Shown: one piece after another, positions 34,001 through 41,929 of the stretch
Layout: each line of letters begins with the position of its first letter
Position numbering within the stretch: position 1 is the stretch's first letter
Source: Pseudoips prasinana
Lineage: Eukaryota; Arthropoda; Insecta; Lepidoptera; Nolidae
Assembly: GCA_951640165.1 (NCBI GenBank)
Contig: OX621242.1
Span: 18,779,501-18,843,500, forward strand
Direction: 5' to 3'
DNA: 64,000 nt
The notes under the pieces: generated by a model
Told to the model about the DNA's origin: nothing
Seen by the model: the letters and a program-made list of their open reading frames with translations, nothing else
The model's database searches: none
Position numbers and translations under genes: made by a program

Positions 34001-37000
34001 CCCACGAACCAATTCGTGACTTCTATTCAGGCCCCATGTGAATAACCGCTCCGCCACCGCACCGTGGTGTTCGTACTCCAATCTATACAACATATTCCCT
34101 AGCAATTATCTTAAAGCAATGAAGACGCTATGATATTAAATTTCAGTGCAATATCCCAACAACTATAAATATTGTAAAATTTCAGCACTCTGAGAGCGAT
34201 TCGGCGAAGAAATCCGACCCACTAGCTCAAACTGAAGTTCCACCTACTCCAGAAACTCCCGAATCTATGGCCGTAAGTAATAGCTACAATATTTTAAATG
34301 TCATAATTTATAATGTCTGGAAATTTTGAATGTTGTGATGTAATTTTTATGCAGTAATTACCATAGAATACTTTACAATTAAAGATTTCGTAAAGTTGCA
34401 TTTAGCGTTGGGTCCTAATTGTCGAGTGACAGTCTACTAGGCTAAATAAAAGTCTGCACTGAAAGATTTGTTGATTTAAATACTATTATAACGTTATCAC
34501 ATTATGCAGTAAGCAACCTTAAGAGTCAGCGCAGAAAGAGAGGACAGCAGCGGAGAGGGTAAGGCACTGGAAAATCGACTTTAAAATTATTTTAATAAAG
34601 TGCATATATGCTTGAAAAATATGCTCGCGCATCCTCGTAAAGCATTTTTTGTTAGGTTGAAGCGGTTGAACGGTTGAAGCATATATGCACTTTATTTGAA
34701 TAATTTTAAAGTTGATTTTCTAGTCCCTTAATAAAATCCTCTCCGCTGCGCGCCTCTCTGTCTGCGCTGACCCCGATGGTTGGTTTTTCATTAAAACGTC
34801 TCGTTCCAATTCGAATTACGTCGAATTTTGTCTTATTAATAATGGGCTAGACTTTACTAGTGGGGAACTAAAGTGCTAGCTATTACTAGTCTTTACCTAA
34901 ACATTCATCATAACCTGTAACTTTTCACGCAAGCCTCCACCACCAATTGACGGGACAAAACTACCTCCACCCGCTAATACAAAGCCGAAGGTAATGTTCA
35001 CTAGAAATTTACTTTTATATAATCTCAATGTATTAGCGCTTTCCAGAATTGTCAGATTAGATTAAGTCGCCCAGTCAATCTTAAAAATCTGTTGTCTAAT
35101 GACTACAACCACAGGCGACATTAAACGGGGTTTCGCAGTAGAAATAATACAGCGGTCACCCATCCAGACTGCCTGAGTCGATTTTATACAGTGAGCAATA
35201 AAGCCTAATGAGCGCTAGAAATGAGCTAGACTTAGAACGTCAATATATTATCTTTGGGACAAATGTATCATCGCCATATGTACTATCGGATGGTTATTTA
35301 ATTAATTGTGAAAAATTTATTTACAAAAGAAACTTAATATAATGTAGTTCATCAGTTATCTGATTTCCATAGTATAAGCTCTGCTTAGTTTGGGATCAGA
35401 TGGTCGTGTGTAAATAATGTCCCAGGATATTATTATATTATTATTATTTTATGTAAAGATTTCGACTGGGTACAGGTTTAGTAAGCTATTTTGTTGCACT
35501 TGCAATAAGTAGTCAGTTTTAAAGTCTTGATTTGACATGAATTGTGAGTCAGATGATCGTTGTTGCGCGATCGCTGCAATATATTTGGTGTGTATAGCGG
35601 AATCGCAGCGAGCGCTCCCGTCGCGGCGCGGAGAGCAGCAGCGGCGGGGCGGCGCCGGCCGCGGCCACGCCGCTCACGCACTGCGACGTGTGCCAGCAGC
35701 CCGGCGACCACACCAACCTCGTGCGGTGAGCTCACTCTACACAGCTACTCCCATCGCGAGTATAGTAGGGAGGCAGCCACGGCAGGCTGACACCGGTCGT
35801 CTATAAAATATATATTTACATTATTGATATACAGACTCATTAAATATAAGTTTATTTCCTAGGCAACATAGGTATTTCAAAAAAAAAAAAAATTTAATGA
35901 ATTGCTTATGGAACACTTTTCCTACGCTATTTTCATTATTTCATACATTATTCTAAATCAGGCTATTATTGAACATATGACTCTTCTACAGTATACCATA
36001 CAAACGGTTTATTAGGCAAGCGGCTCTTCCGTGGAATGCACTGCCTATATCGATAAGTATGATATACCTCCAATCAATATTTTCTTTTGTACAGGTGTGA
36101 CGAGTGCTCAAAGAGATATCACTTTACGTGCCTAGAACCGCCTCTTAACAAAAACCCAAAGAAGCGCGGCTACTCATGGCACTGTGCGGACTGCGATCCT
36201 ACGGTGAGTTCTATTAATATACTTTTGAATTAGGAAATATTATACCAGCTATATGCTAGTGGTTTCTTCACGGAAAATCTTTTATTTCTGAGACATTTAC
36301 CAACATTATTATCTCAAGTAGTCGCTAGTTTAAGAACTTGTAGAAAAAGATCCATTGAGCCCAGAAATTAGATGTCTTCAATATATTTGAAAACATATTA
36401 AGCATATTGTATAACATATTGCCAGGATTAAATTTTTTGCTAAAACTTTTTATACACTGGGATTCCCATTCATTGAAAATAATTATACTTGGACAGATAC
36501 CCGATAAAATGAAAGTCCTTTATTTAACTTTTTTAAACCTTTTATAAGTCAGTAGTTTCAATAACTACCACTATCGGCTTCGTTCGCATAGAACAATGCG
36601 GAGAGTAGTAGTTAGAAAATTATATTATTCCTTATGATATGAGCCATCTGCCAATGAAAGTCTGGTCAAAATCAGTCCAGCAGAATCGGAGGGCCAGGAT
36701 ATTATATATATATACAAAAAATAATAATAGTTTTTAGTTATAAGCACATAATATTAAAGAGTAAGTATATACAATAATTATAGCAATAATATGAGCTATC
36801 TGCCAGGGAAAGGCCAGTCCAAATCAGTCCAGTTTCGGAGAGTCAGGATAAACAGACACACTGACAAAAATGAAAAAGAGCGTTTTGTTATAAGTATCGT
36901 ATATACTATTTGAAAAAGTTTTTATCTAGATATTACTAACATACACTTCAATTTTATTGATTGGTGTAGATATTCTGACAAATAAACTGTTATTATCAAT

Positions 37001-37798
37001 TCTTAACTCGAGTTTAAAGTTAAGCAGCACTTACGTGGTTTGAATTATAAATACGAACCTAAGTTGATCGTCCAAATTAGATGTTCAGACTCGTTATTAG
37101 TTCACGGTAAATATAAAAACTAAAAGTTGTTGTTTGTTCGCAAACTCCCCGAGCGCATCCGAAAACCTGATACTTCTATGTCGACTTTTGTGTATTTTTT
37201 AAATGTATTTGGTGACTAGTTTGGCACGTGAACACTAATTAGTTATTTCAGAGAAGTTATCCTAATTAGGTATTTTAAAGATGAAGCAAATATTGTTTTA
37301 AAATTTTGCGTTTTTTTTTATTTTGTTTATAATTTTTTATTCATAATTTTAATCGATACATTTTGGACCCGCGAACACATGCGTATTTGTGGGACTTTTT
37401 AGCCCTTGGTTTTAAGATAAAACCGTATAATTTTAGCGGTACCAAAAGCTAAAACCACGAAGCCTTTTGTTGCTTGAGTTTTAAAAAGTGTTAAAATATT
37501 ATATTAGTTCTAAGTTAAATTCAGATTATTTCAAGTTTGATAATAGTAGTTAGATAGTATTTAAAAATAGTCTTACATTTTAATGAGTTTATTGGGAGAC
37601 TATTTAAGCACTTAGTTTAAAGTGGATAATTTAAAATACATATATAAAAAAATACACTGATGGTCTGTGGAATAAAATAACTTAAAATCCAAAACGATAA
37701 TTTGCTTAATTTCATAAATAGTATTAAATGGCCCGGTGTTATTATTCCTTGTAAATAATTGTGTTTCTTTTTTACAGGATAACGACGAGAACAATTGA
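13079..37798 (+). CDS. PHF14: PHF14 orthologue, PHD-finger chromatin reader, 21 exons
   Basis: Exons read from the sequence: 13079-13088, 13177-13338, 14493-14632, 21612-21723, 22606-22734, 23770-23852, 23926-24080, 24961-25113, 26042-26157, 26540-26658, 27388-27573, 28410-28600, 30278-30321, 31537-31696, 32263-33052, 33506-33613, 34186-34272, 34934-34990, 35598-35725, 36095-36203, 37778-37798. All introns are GT-AG and phases join without a stop, giving 3060 nt and 1019 residues. Order of domains: acidic N-terminus (1-104), PZP module (about 115-292), helical segment (about 300-518), PHD (544-592), Lys/Ser-rich region (593-850), Pro-rich linker, C-terminal PHD (963-1010). The order and local motifs ([33 protein letters not shown]) match vertebrate PHF14. 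In vertebrates PHF14 is nuclear and its PZP module binds the histone H3 tail; that role here is inferred. The 10-nt first coding exon and the promoter are the least certain parts. Confidence 0.93.
13395..13600 (+). mobile_element. SINE-like element with B-box, PHF14 intron 2
   Basis: The stretch includes GATTGCAGGTTCGATTCCTGC, in which GGTTCGATTCC is a perfect RNA polymerase III B-box, followed by AATAAATATTTGTTTCAGGG and GGTCTGGGTCTG. The A-box half is degraded. It is read as an old tRNA-derived SINE, not a tRNA gene, because no cloverleaf can be drawn. Confidence 0.55.
13601..14490. other. PHF14 intron 2, no recognised feature
   Basis: AT-rich intron sequence. No coding match, repeat pair or strong structure was seen. 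Confidence 0.35.
14645..17109 (+). mobile_element. Sola-like DNA transposon, 4-bp TSD, intron 3
   Basis: Element 14649-17105 (2457 bp) is flanked by TCGT at 14645-14648 and 17106-17109. Its ends are inverted repeats of about 30 bp starting GGGTTAAGAAC and continuing AGAGTAGCGTAAGGGC. The inside holds a broken transposase on the + strand (15366-16720). A 4-bp duplication and the transposase pattern fit the Sola superfamily, though the name rests on memory of the family. It begins 16 bp after the exon 3 splice junction of PHF14. Confidence 0.85.
15366..16720 (+). pseudogene. Decayed transposase of the Sola-like element
   Basis: Frame-shifted blocks in order: [20 protein letters not shown] and [15 protein letters not shown] (15463-15657), [16 protein letters not shown] and [18 protein letters not shown] (15720-16100), [12 protein letters not shown] with [18 protein letters not shown] (about 16095-16300), [15 protein letters not shown] (16253-16567) and [17 protein letters not shown] (about 16630-16690). 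At least four frame changes separate them. The DTC..Q.RN and GHSQ.E.D..H blocks are the probable catalytic and structural motifs. The family is common in arthropod genomes. Confidence 0.78.
17510..20643 (+). mobile_element. RTE-group LINE (element B), near full length, intron 3
   Basis: A single-ORF element ends at CAGGCGTGA, then a GTCTATGTATGTATG tail. ATTTATGAAC occurs at 17531-17540 and again at 20633-20642, and the same 11-bp form ATTTATGAACT also occurs at 17510-17520, so the target duplication is either of these and the first bases of the element are uncertain. There is effectively no 3' UTR. Fragments of the same family lie antisense at 4767-6801 and 27848-27990. It lies in PHF14 intron 3 in sense orientation. 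Confidence 0.88.
17535..20612 (+). CDS. Endonuclease-reverse transcriptase of element B, 1025 aa, intact
   Basis: The N-terminal APE-type endonuclease has [38 protein letters not shown] and HTDHFLV. The RT has [37 protein letters not shown] (motif A), [13 protein letters not shown] (motif B) and [10 protein letters not shown] at about 748-757 (motif C). The C-terminus has RWFGHLERM and [14 protein letters not shown]. No stop or frameshift interrupts it. The ATG at 17535 falls in repeated flanking sequence (ATTTATGAAC), so the native start may be slightly upstream in a complete copy. The + strand is purine-rich compared with the neighbouring intron, marking it as foreign to the gene. Confidence 0.92.
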   Translation: MNDVVRHPSRLVSQRGEKWSTESRFATLNVGGGIEGKMDEVCQLMSEKRIDVLCVNETKRKGCDTTNHGLYTAYWSGVPNTTRACQGVGLILSTSMSECVTEFECVNARVMWLRMKVGMTRIFLVGVYAPVDMGAVVIQREQEERKAFWETLRDVLRLSRYNERVIMLGDFNGWVGVKRDGFERVLGQFGDESENENGYSLLEICLEWGLCVTNTMFEHKRIHTFTRERKNVRKSMIDFVIVDERLRKNVLDTRVYRGTAIHTDHFLVMSRISGLSKGWRHRIPETKSVLERIKVEELQEEEVADEYKSKLVEKFEGSEDIREVEELWKVVKEGVVSVAGEVCGVIKRRRGRKMKNIWWDKSVQKVVCEKKKAWLDWLATRANERMNKATNEDIERAWNDYRKMKVIVKDVVNEKKNEQKDNFDRRLSKDFQTNIKFFWKSVRSVRGITQTSELKSIRDQDGNIVKGEECVLKRWKEYFESLYERGVTESERSSLSIDENKCKDEIGMDEIVKAIKGMKSGKSPGYDRITSEMLKAGHGVIASQLYSLFNLCYTTGQVPSDWCKAVIVPLYKGKGSRQDCKNYRGISLLSVVGKLYAKVLVERVVKETDAKIWDAQAGFRKGMGCTDQVFSLRSIVEKFLGKNQKVYCAFVDLEKAYDRVLRNELWSVLSMYGLNDNLVQALKSLYRDSRACVRINGSYTEWFSIQKGVRQGCVASPWLFNLFMDSCLKDLKESECGVRMNELLIKCLLYADDQVLLASSADELQVMVTNMYESFERKGMKMNVGKTKVMVFERDEYTTACDIVIGGEKVEQVNEFVYLGTLFTRDGKYEKDIVRRVNAGNRVNGALHAFMSSRQVSKKARLAVHDGVLVPTLMYGSESWVWQKKNESKINAVEMRALRSMCGVTLRDRIRNTDVRERCGVKEDVVTKIEKGMLRWFGHLERMNERRLTKEVYLAWVNGTTGRGRPRRTFSDQIGDVLKKGQVRSALNRRACMKNIMTVIEAKEVCKDRDKWKSVVSAYPSGKQA
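20770..21060 (+). pseudogene. Possible LINE C-terminal zinc-finger remnant
   Basis: A short broken frame reads [20 protein letters not shown], then a C..H..H-like arrangement with SHMRAH, followed by GGTCTCCATGGCCAAAATCG. Similar C2H2-like tails occur at the ends of some arthropod LINE proteins. The copy is decayed and the parent is not known. Confidence 0.35.
21303..21575 (+). repeat. Lepidopteran GGGTTCC interspersed repeat
   Basis: It starts TTAGGGTTCCCTACCCAAAG, contains GGGACCCTATTACTAAGACT and CTGTATCTCATGAACTGTGA, and ends GGAACCCTTCGTGCGCGC with CTTGGCCGG. This matches a non-coding repeat I know to be widespread across moth genomes. The ends form a short inverted pair (GGGTTCC / GGAACCC). 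It lies about 40 bp before PHF14 exon 4. Confidence 0.75.
22085..22400 (-). repeat. Interspersed AT-rich repeat, copy 2 (PHF14 intron 4)
   Basis: This is the longest copy of the family also seen at 3990-4245. Its reverse complement shows the same blocks in the same order and extends further, into a segment with GGTCCGTAGGTTGTG at its 3' end. It lies in the intron between exons 4 and 5. Confidence 0.65.
22770..23275. repeat. Possible MITE in PHF14 intron 5
   Basis: The left end AAGGCGAATCGCCCACTACA and the reverse complement of the right end (TAGGCAATTTGCACACTACC) are similar, and each is followed by GC-rich text (CGCATCACGCAGC; CCGCGCTACGCTCC). The inside has no coding sequence. Similarity of the ends is partial, so this is tentative. 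Confidence 0.4.
23278..23605 (+). mobile_element. tRNA-derived SINE, family 1, sense (PHF14 intron 5)
   Basis: It opens with TTGGTCTAGCGGTAGCGTG (A-box) and has GGTCCTGGGTTCAAATCACGG (B-box region). The body continues to GCGCAGTTGGCTAGTCTTCA. The antisense copy at 11231-11548 and fragments at 47778-47900 and 60430-61960 belong to the same family. Confidence 0.82.
24405..24572 (+). mobile_element. tRNA-derived SINE, family 3, sense (PHF14 intron 7)
   Basis: It starts ACGTGTGGCGCAGCGGTTAA with a tRNA-like head, has an internal deletion in the head, and ends with GTACCCCGCGACACAGGGAT and TGCGGGTGTAGTCTTTT. Antisense copies are at 51388-51600 and 53485-53705. Confidence 0.78.
25518..25581. repeat. 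64-bp near-perfect hairpin, PHF14 intron 8
   Basis: TTAATTCATTTGTTAAGGC at the left pairs fully with GCCTTAACAAATGAATTAA at the right. Inside, AATACTTGTT pairs with AACAAGTATT around a CGTT loop. Only a 2-base bulge interrupts a stem of about 29 bp. Confidence 0.85.
25582..26041. other. PHF14 intron 8, remainder
   Basis: A moderately GC-rich stretch (25600-25915) contains GATGCATCACAGGGCGCCTC and GCGATGGACCCGGTTTCCGC. It differs in composition from its surroundings and may be an LTR or LINE fragment, but no protein motif was found on either strand. Confidence 0.3.
26722..26905 (-). repeat. Interspersed AT-rich repeat, copy 3 (PHF14 intron 10)
   Basis: It shares AAGCTAGCTAAATATC, TGTACCTAAATATCTATAC and a trailing TATTACTACAATCAT block with the copy in intron 4. 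It is shorter and more diverged, and lies directly after exon 10. Confidence 0.6.
27587..27815 (-). repeat. SINE-like repeat with RTE-type tail, antisense (intron 11)
   Basis: In reverse complement it contains ACCATCAAACTGCGATCGCC and CAACCCGTCTGCCAAGCGTG, then ends TGTCCAACAATAGAGGTTCT and GGCTGACATGATGAT, matching the short tail of RTE elements. A related antisense copy is at 56905-57125. It is non-coding and may be mobilised by RTE machinery. Confidence 0.6.
27848..27990 (-). mobile_element. Antisense 3' tail of RTE-group element B (intron 11)
   Basis: It is the reverse complement of the last 130 or so bases of element B, including the stop codon context and the (TATG)n tail at 27848. It shares CTGGGAAACAGG and CGGCGAGCATGTATGAAGAA with the intact copy. 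It is a severely 5'-truncated insertion. Confidence 0.88.
28020..28243 (+). repeat. SINE-like chimera with RTE-type 3' end (intron 11)
   Basis: The 5' half (CCATGGGTGCCCTAAAAGGC, CACCAGGTAGTCTGGCA) is shared with 41398-41575. The 3' half (GGAGTAGGCATATGTCCAG, TAGTGGGCGATATCAGGCTG) resembles the end of RTE element A (GGAGAGGCTTATGTCCAGCA). This is the layout expected of a small element using RTE enzymes. Confidence 0.65.
28660..28865 (+). repeat. Diverged direct repeat, PHF14 intron 12
   Basis: Two units at about 28660-28735 and 28793-28865 share ATTAAAAAATCAGAA / ATTAAAAAATTCAGAA, then AGCAGTAGTTTTGCCAT / AGCAGTAATTTTGCCAT and a GAATTGAAA / TATTGAAA block. No coding role is seen. Confidence 0.55.
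29558..29699. mobile_element. 142-bp MITE, PHF14 intron 12
   Basis: Ends are inverted repeats of about 42 bp: GTACAGACGCCAGCACATC at left and GTACAGAGGCCAGCACATCC at the reverse-complemented right, each continuing through CCAATC(G/T)GTCAAATT. The size and structure fit a miniature DNA transposon. Flanking GTA may be part of the target duplication. Confidence 0.7.
29712..29928. mobile_element. Palindromic MITE, copy 1 (PHF14 intron 12)
   Basis: The whole element is an imperfect palindrome: ACTAAATCATTCGTTCAATC at left pairs with GATTGAACAAATGGTTTAGT at right, around a core with ATGACGTCACATGTGCTCAT. The ends carry CACCGG and GGCGGTAGCCC-like text. A second copy is at 60172-60405. Confidence 0.72.
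30572..31146 (-). mobile_element. Antisense RTE element A-family fragment (intron 13)
   Basis: In reverse complement it carries a decayed version of the RT C-terminus: ATGCCGCAGTGCCTCAAGCC, AACCAGTGTGTGTTGCC, CACGAACCGGAAGACCAGCG, and ends CCAGCAGTGGATGTCGTTCG with GGCTGACATGATGAT. Upstream, GTGGGTCCGAAAATGAAAATGG matches the region after the FADD motif. Many stops make it non-functional. Confidence 0.82.
31740..31840 (+). pseudogene. Decayed tandem copy of PHF14 exon 14 3' part
   Basis: Sequence from about 31746 repeats exon 14 from 31632 at an offset of 114 bp: TACCATCTGCACTGCCTTAA here against TACCACCTACACTGCTTGAA in the exon, then a shared stretch ending near GATG and a shared intron stretch (AGTATGTACAG). 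The copy would read YHLHCLKP but carries in-frame TAG, TAG and TGA and has no GT donor at the matching position. It is therefore a dead partial duplication of the PHD-coding exon plus its donor region. Confidence 0.8.
32022..32110 (+). repeat. Short tandem repeat, about 32-bp units, intron 14
   Basis: Three successive units share TCTTATGATCCCTTAAATTA. The array lies about 150 bp before the exon 15 acceptor. Confidence 0.85.
34525..34771. mobile_element. About 247-bp palindromic MITE, PHF14 intron 17
   Basis: Ends GTCAGCGCAGAAAGAGAGG and the reverse-complemented right GTCAGCGCAGACAGAGAGGC match, and the inner arms share ATTTTAAAGT, CACTTTATT-type text and GCATATATGC. The arms are about 95-100 bp each with a short loop holding repeated GGTTGAA. 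Confidence 0.78.
35345..35440 (+). mobile_element. SINE tail fragment, family 2 (PHF14 intron 18)
   Basis: It contains GTTATCTGATTTCCATAGTA, AAGCTCTGCTTAGTTTGGG and ATCAGATGG, the 3' part of the SINE family found more completely at 53128-53330 and 63522-63752. Confidence 0.65.
36540..36880 (+). repeat. Two copies of an interspersed repeat, PHF14 intron 20
   Basis: About 36640-36700 and 36775-36860 both contain GAGC(C/T)ATCTGCCA, then GTCCAAATCAGTCCAG-like or GTCAAAATCAGTCCAG-like text and a CGGAG stretch; the second ends ATAAACAGACACACTGAC. The motif is familiar from insect interspersed repeats. It is non-coding. Confidence 0.5.
36881..37777. other. PHF14 intron 20, remainder
   Basis: AT-rich sequence without coding signal or paired repeats. 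Confidence 0.35.
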
Positions 37799-37998
37799 AT
37801 CTTCATGTGTGGTATGATGTATTAGAATAATCTCAACATGTTAAAAGTAAGCGCAACTTCATGTTACATGAACTGTTTAATTTTAAGTTGGATCTTGCAT
37901 TATTTTTTTGGTATTTATGAATATGTGTTGTATTAGAAATACATCGGCTTTTATTTTAAAGATCTACTTTAGTATTTATAAGAAACTCTATGAATTAT

Positions 37999-38004
37999 AA
38001 TAAA
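37999..38004 (+). promoter_or_regulatory. Polyadenylation signal AATAAA of PHF14
   Basis: An AATAAA hexamer lies about 200 nt after the PHF14 stop codon at 37798 and is followed by a T-rich stretch. This gives a short AT-rich 3' UTR. Other AATAAA-like hexamers occur further downstream, so the exact cleavage site is not certain. Confidence 0.6.
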
Positions 38005-38517
38005 TAAGAATATTGATTTGGCTTTTTATTTCACAAAATCCTTAAAACTAGTTACGGGTCCTTGTTCTAAACTTTTTATCTTTTAAATTTACTTTACTGT
38101 AACTGAATTGATACTGTTTGAGAAGTGGCCGTCCTGCACCCTTTTATACTGTGCACATATTGTGAGAGAGTAAAGTAAATCGCTTTGTGCAGAGTTCAAA
38201 ATCTTTACTTCCAACTGCAGTGAAAACGTAAATCAACAAACGAACATTGAATCATCAGTAAAAATAAAATTCAAATAATTTTAAGTACTCAGGTCCAATT
38301 TGCTATGCCTTAATTGTTTCGGATTCTTTTCAGGTGAATTTAAACTCATTATGATATTATCGAACATCTTTAGTAACCTGACTAGTTTATAAAAATAAAA
38401 AACTACGAACGAGCCTTACGGTAGTCGCATAACACATGTTATCATTCCATATAGTAAAATTGAGATGAAATGTATGTGAAGCACATTTATTCATAATGTG
38501 ATTAGTCGAACATATCA

Positions 38518-39459
38518 TACAGTTCCGCAAACTTATCTGGCCCGCTGGCAGCGTCGCTGTTATCGCATTTAGTGTTGCTAGTAACTATTTTTTGCAATTA
38601 AGTGGGTAAAAATAATATGCACATTGTAACGTAAATATTACTTCACTAAAAAGCAAACAAATACTGTCATTACAAATCTTTATATTTTTATACAATAATT
38701 ATGATCATTTATATAAAATGTATGCTGAGTGTCCTCTAACGGGGATACTCCAGGTATTATTATGTCACCGGAATTGTTTAATGCAGAAGTCATTTCATCA
38801 TCATCATTATTATAATCACTGCTTTCACTTTCACTATCACTACCTAATTGATTGATGAAAGGCTCGTCTAAGTATCCATCCCTTTTCGATACTCATTTTC
38901 AATATTTTTTACATGATTGCAATGCTTTTGCCATTCATTGACTGTTATTTTATCAAAAGCTTCTGCAATCAATGTAGCCATTTTAGAATTCGATCTACCA
39001 ATATTCTGATCTGCTATAAATTTTTGCATCTGCTTTTCTTTCACAAGTTTTCTTACAAATCACTCCCCAACACCTACAGTGGAAATAGCATAAATTAATA
39101 TTTTAAAATATGAATTTAAATTTAAAGTGCGAGGGGGAGTTTCGTATTTTTCAGAAGCTGACAACACTAATCTGTAGCAGCAGCTACGCGTTCATACAAC
39201 TTATTGAAGGGTATAATTGGTGCCTGAAAGTGGTTTTCTTTATTCATATAATTCAATACTTGTAATATAACTTTCCTCGCATCACTGTTTAAAGCTTTCG
39301 GCCTTTTTCACAATTATAAACCACAAAAAGAAAAATAAATACGCGCAGCAAAAAAAATAAATGGCAGGAATGTCAGGGAATAACAGCCGATTGACATTTT
39401 AAACTGGCGTCGTTAGTTCTACTTTTGGCCACCGGGCCAGATAAGTTTGTGGCACTATA
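38518..39459 (-). mobile_element. Tc1/mariner-type element, internally deleted, 938 bp
   Basis: TA dinucleotides flank 38520-39457. Left end CAGTTCCGCAAACTTATCTG and the reverse-complemented right end TAGTGCCACAAACTTATCTG are inverted repeats of about 30 bp; CAGT at the tip and a TA target are the Tc1/mariner signature (the right tip C has mutated to T). Inside, on the minus strand, a broken frame reads VNEWQKHCNHVKNIENEY then an acidic tail (DSESESSDYNNDDDE), like the C-terminus of DDE_3 transposases. The catalytic part is missing. Confidence 0.75.
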
Positions 39460-39556
39460 CATTCGATTCTTCGATACATTATGTTGGCCGACAGTATAGC
39501 GGTACCAACCTAACGCAATATGGGTTGTCACCATCTGACATGTAAGTGACCACCCA

Positions 39557-40265
39557 TATAGTGCGACAAGGATATTTATGAACGTGGCTGAAAGTGGAAC
39601 TAACGCCTCTTGCAAAGTGTCTGACAGTTCTGCCACAGCTTGCTTTGCCGACTGTAGTTTCTACGTTTATTATTGTATTATTTGGTTTATAACACTAGCA
39701 ATTTGCCGAAAGTGTTGTCAGGGAAATAGTCCTAAAGGTTAAGGAGTTTTTCAAGAAAGAAAAACCTCATTGTAGGCGCGATAATTCCATTTGAAAAAGT
39801 ATCTAATGAGCGAGTTGCCGCCGCGATAGGTAAATGTTACCATGCTTGATTTTTAAGTTGCACCCGTGTATTAATTTTTCGTTTGATGTTTTACATTAAT
39901 GTGTCTGAAATATTAATTTAGAAATAAATTTATTTATACAGATAAAAATTACTGTTTTCTTCTCTTGTGTTTTTTTATTACAATAAATCGATAATATATG
40001 GGGTACTCAATAAACTTTTAGAGTTAGATATTCCTGGAACATTATTCACCCACGGCCATCTGATCCCAAACTAAGTAAAGTTTGTACTATGGAAATCAGA
40101 TAGCTGATATACTACTTTTGTACATACTTATATAGATAAACACCAGACACAGGACAAACAGACATGTTCATGCACACAACTATCTGTCCTGAGTGGGAAT
40201 AAAAAAAACAACTACGCCAACTGATAAATGTCAGTCACGTTCATAAAGATCCTTGTCCCACTGTA
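39557..40265. mobile_element. Second Tc1/mariner-type element, 705 bp, no transposase
   Basis: Element 39559-40263 has TA on both sides and inverted ends: TAGTGCGACAAGGATATTTA at left and CAGTGGGACAAGGATCTTTA from the right, each followed by TGAACGTG and GCTG or ACTG. It holds no transposase and carries an antisense SINE fragment at about 40045-40200. Its ends differ from those of the neighbouring element, so it belongs to a different family. Confidence 0.75.
40045..40200 (-). mobile_element. SINE family 2 fragment, antisense, in the Tc1-type element
   Basis: It contains GGCCATCTGATCCCAAACTA, GGAAATCAGATAGCTGATAT and CAGGACAAACAGACATGTTC, matching the body of the copy at 63522-63752. The tRNA-like head is missing. 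Confidence 0.75.
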
Positions 40266-41397
40266 CAGTATACCTATACTAACTTTATGTCACCACCACA
40301 ACCATCTGTTCGCCACCGCGCGTGCTCATTGGTCAAATCAAATGGTGTGCGCACGGTCGGTTGTCCGGTTTTCTGTAATTTCCGTCCCATTTCGAAAACC
40401 ACTTCCACAAAAAAATATTAAGCAACCGAGAGGAAATATGTTTCACATCAATAAAACTGAGATGTAATTGAATTGAGAAATTCAAAAATAATTGAGAAAA
40501 AGCAAATTGGAATTTTATATATTTTATACAATTTTCTGTCTACTTACTTTAGTAGGTAGGTATATAAGTACCCACTACTTATATACCTATCTTTCATCGC
40601 CAACATATACATACCTACATATGTTGACGTCGGAGTCCCGACTAAAGTCTGAAAGTTTCTTAGATCGTTGGAGTATGTAAATCACGGAAAGTCCTGTCGG
40701 TAGCCAGGTCTGACTCTTTCAGAACTTTATGCAGTGCTATCAGGGTTATTTTACTAGATAGTGCGGTTCGATAGTTAAAGGAAAAGAAACTTGTGTATAT
40801 GTAATGAGTAGTTAGTATTCCGTACGCGTACTTAGACAAAAAAAACTAAACGTGCATGTTTTTAGTAGATTGGTTTTGAACGTCATTTAACTCAATGTCA
40901 TAGAGTTCCAATATATCGACAGAAGGTCAAATTGTTATTTTTGCAGATTGATGAAACGAACATATCGATGAAATTATATCATGGAAATTTTCAATTATCA
41001 CAATCTGAAAGCTCACTACCGCTACCTAGTTTCATATCTAGCAATATATGGCAGTTTTGCTTAATACTTATAGCCATCTTGTAACTATAGTACCCTCTAT
41101 TTAATATTATAAGGACAATACCGACAAGACCAATTTTAATATAATTGCATAACTTTTTAACGAAATTATTTTTATATTTTGGAAACCATGGAGTAGTTTT
41201 AGTTCCTTAGCAACTAACACATTTTCTTTATTTTGAGTTTTTTGTATGATTTGTGAAAGAAAATTATATTTAAATTAGATTAGTCAAGTAAAATACAGAA
41301 TTTTCAGCAATTATCTTTGCTACAACTAAGACATAGACAATTGGTGTTAGTCTTGTTTAGGTATTGATTGCAACACTATTTGTAACTTTCGGGCCTT
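40266..41397. other. AT-rich region without gene
   Basis: Nothing coding was seen. A small hairpin lies at about 40555-40595 (GTAGGTATATAAGTA against TACTTATATACCTA). Confidence 0.4.
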
Positions 41398-41575
41398 AAA
41401 AGAATATCAGGGCCACCCCAGACTATCCCGTGGGTGTCGTAAAAGGTACTAAAGGACAAACCAGGTAGTCTGGCAACAGCGATTACTGTGTACTAGCTAC
41501 CATCTAACTGCGGTATCCAAGTTGCATACCATGTATGGTTACTTAGGCAAATGCCTCTAGATGGCATCGTTATAG
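41398..41575 (+). repeat. SINE-like repeat directly before the LOA-type LINE
   Basis: It shares CCGTGGGTGTCGTAAAAGG, ACCAGGTAGTCTGGCAACAG and TGGCATCGTTATAGAA with 28020-28243, but stops before the RTE-like tail. It could instead be part of the LINE leader; the sharing with 28020-28243 argues for a separate element. Confidence 0.5.
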
Positions 41576-41929
41576 AATCGTGATTGGCTGCCGGACTGGC
41601 TGCCTGTGCCACTCCAAGCTTCACTGCTTGGGATGGCACAGGCCGTCAACGCATTTCTTCTCATGCGACCGGGCGGGATGGCGGGTTGCGGATAGCCTAG
41701 CCCTGGCGACCTAGAGTCGGTCTAGCACCCAGGGTGCCCAATTTTAAAGGGTCCCGGACAGGAGAAGTTCCTCAAAGCCAAATCACAGGCCTAGGGAAAC
41801 CCAAACCCAATTTCCCGTGTTCCTCAACTTCCCCAAAGTCCCTCCTTCCTTTTCCCTTTTTCCCACGTCGGTCCAGAGGAGGGGTAACCTCAATTCCATA
41901 AAAGCCCAAACCCTCGTCAAAAAAAAAAA

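Larger units (their letters stand above)
33506..37798 (+). other. PHF14: PHF14 exons 16-21: linker and C-terminal PHD finger
   Basis: Exons 16-18 (108, 87 and 57 nt, all phase 0) code a Pro-rich linker with PPTPETPE and PPPPIDGT. Exon 19 (35598-35725) is very GC-rich and supplies [15 protein letters not shown]; exon 20 (36095-36203) supplies [17 protein letters not shown] and WHCADCD, completing a C4HC3 PHD finger at residues 963-1010. Exon 21 adds six acidic or polar residues and TGA at 37796-37798. For exon 19 a second acceptor AG exists at 35607-35608, but only the one ending at 35597 keeps the PHD frame after the phase 0 exon 18. Confidence 0.87.

Noticed and set aside
35537..35806. GC-rich short ORFs around PHF14 exon 19
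   Set aside because: They are other frames of the exon; the frame with CDVC matches the PHD finger and splices in phase.
40228..40467. 79-codon open frame near the second Tc1-type element
   Set aside because: It reads across the element's inverted repeat and flank and has no domain.
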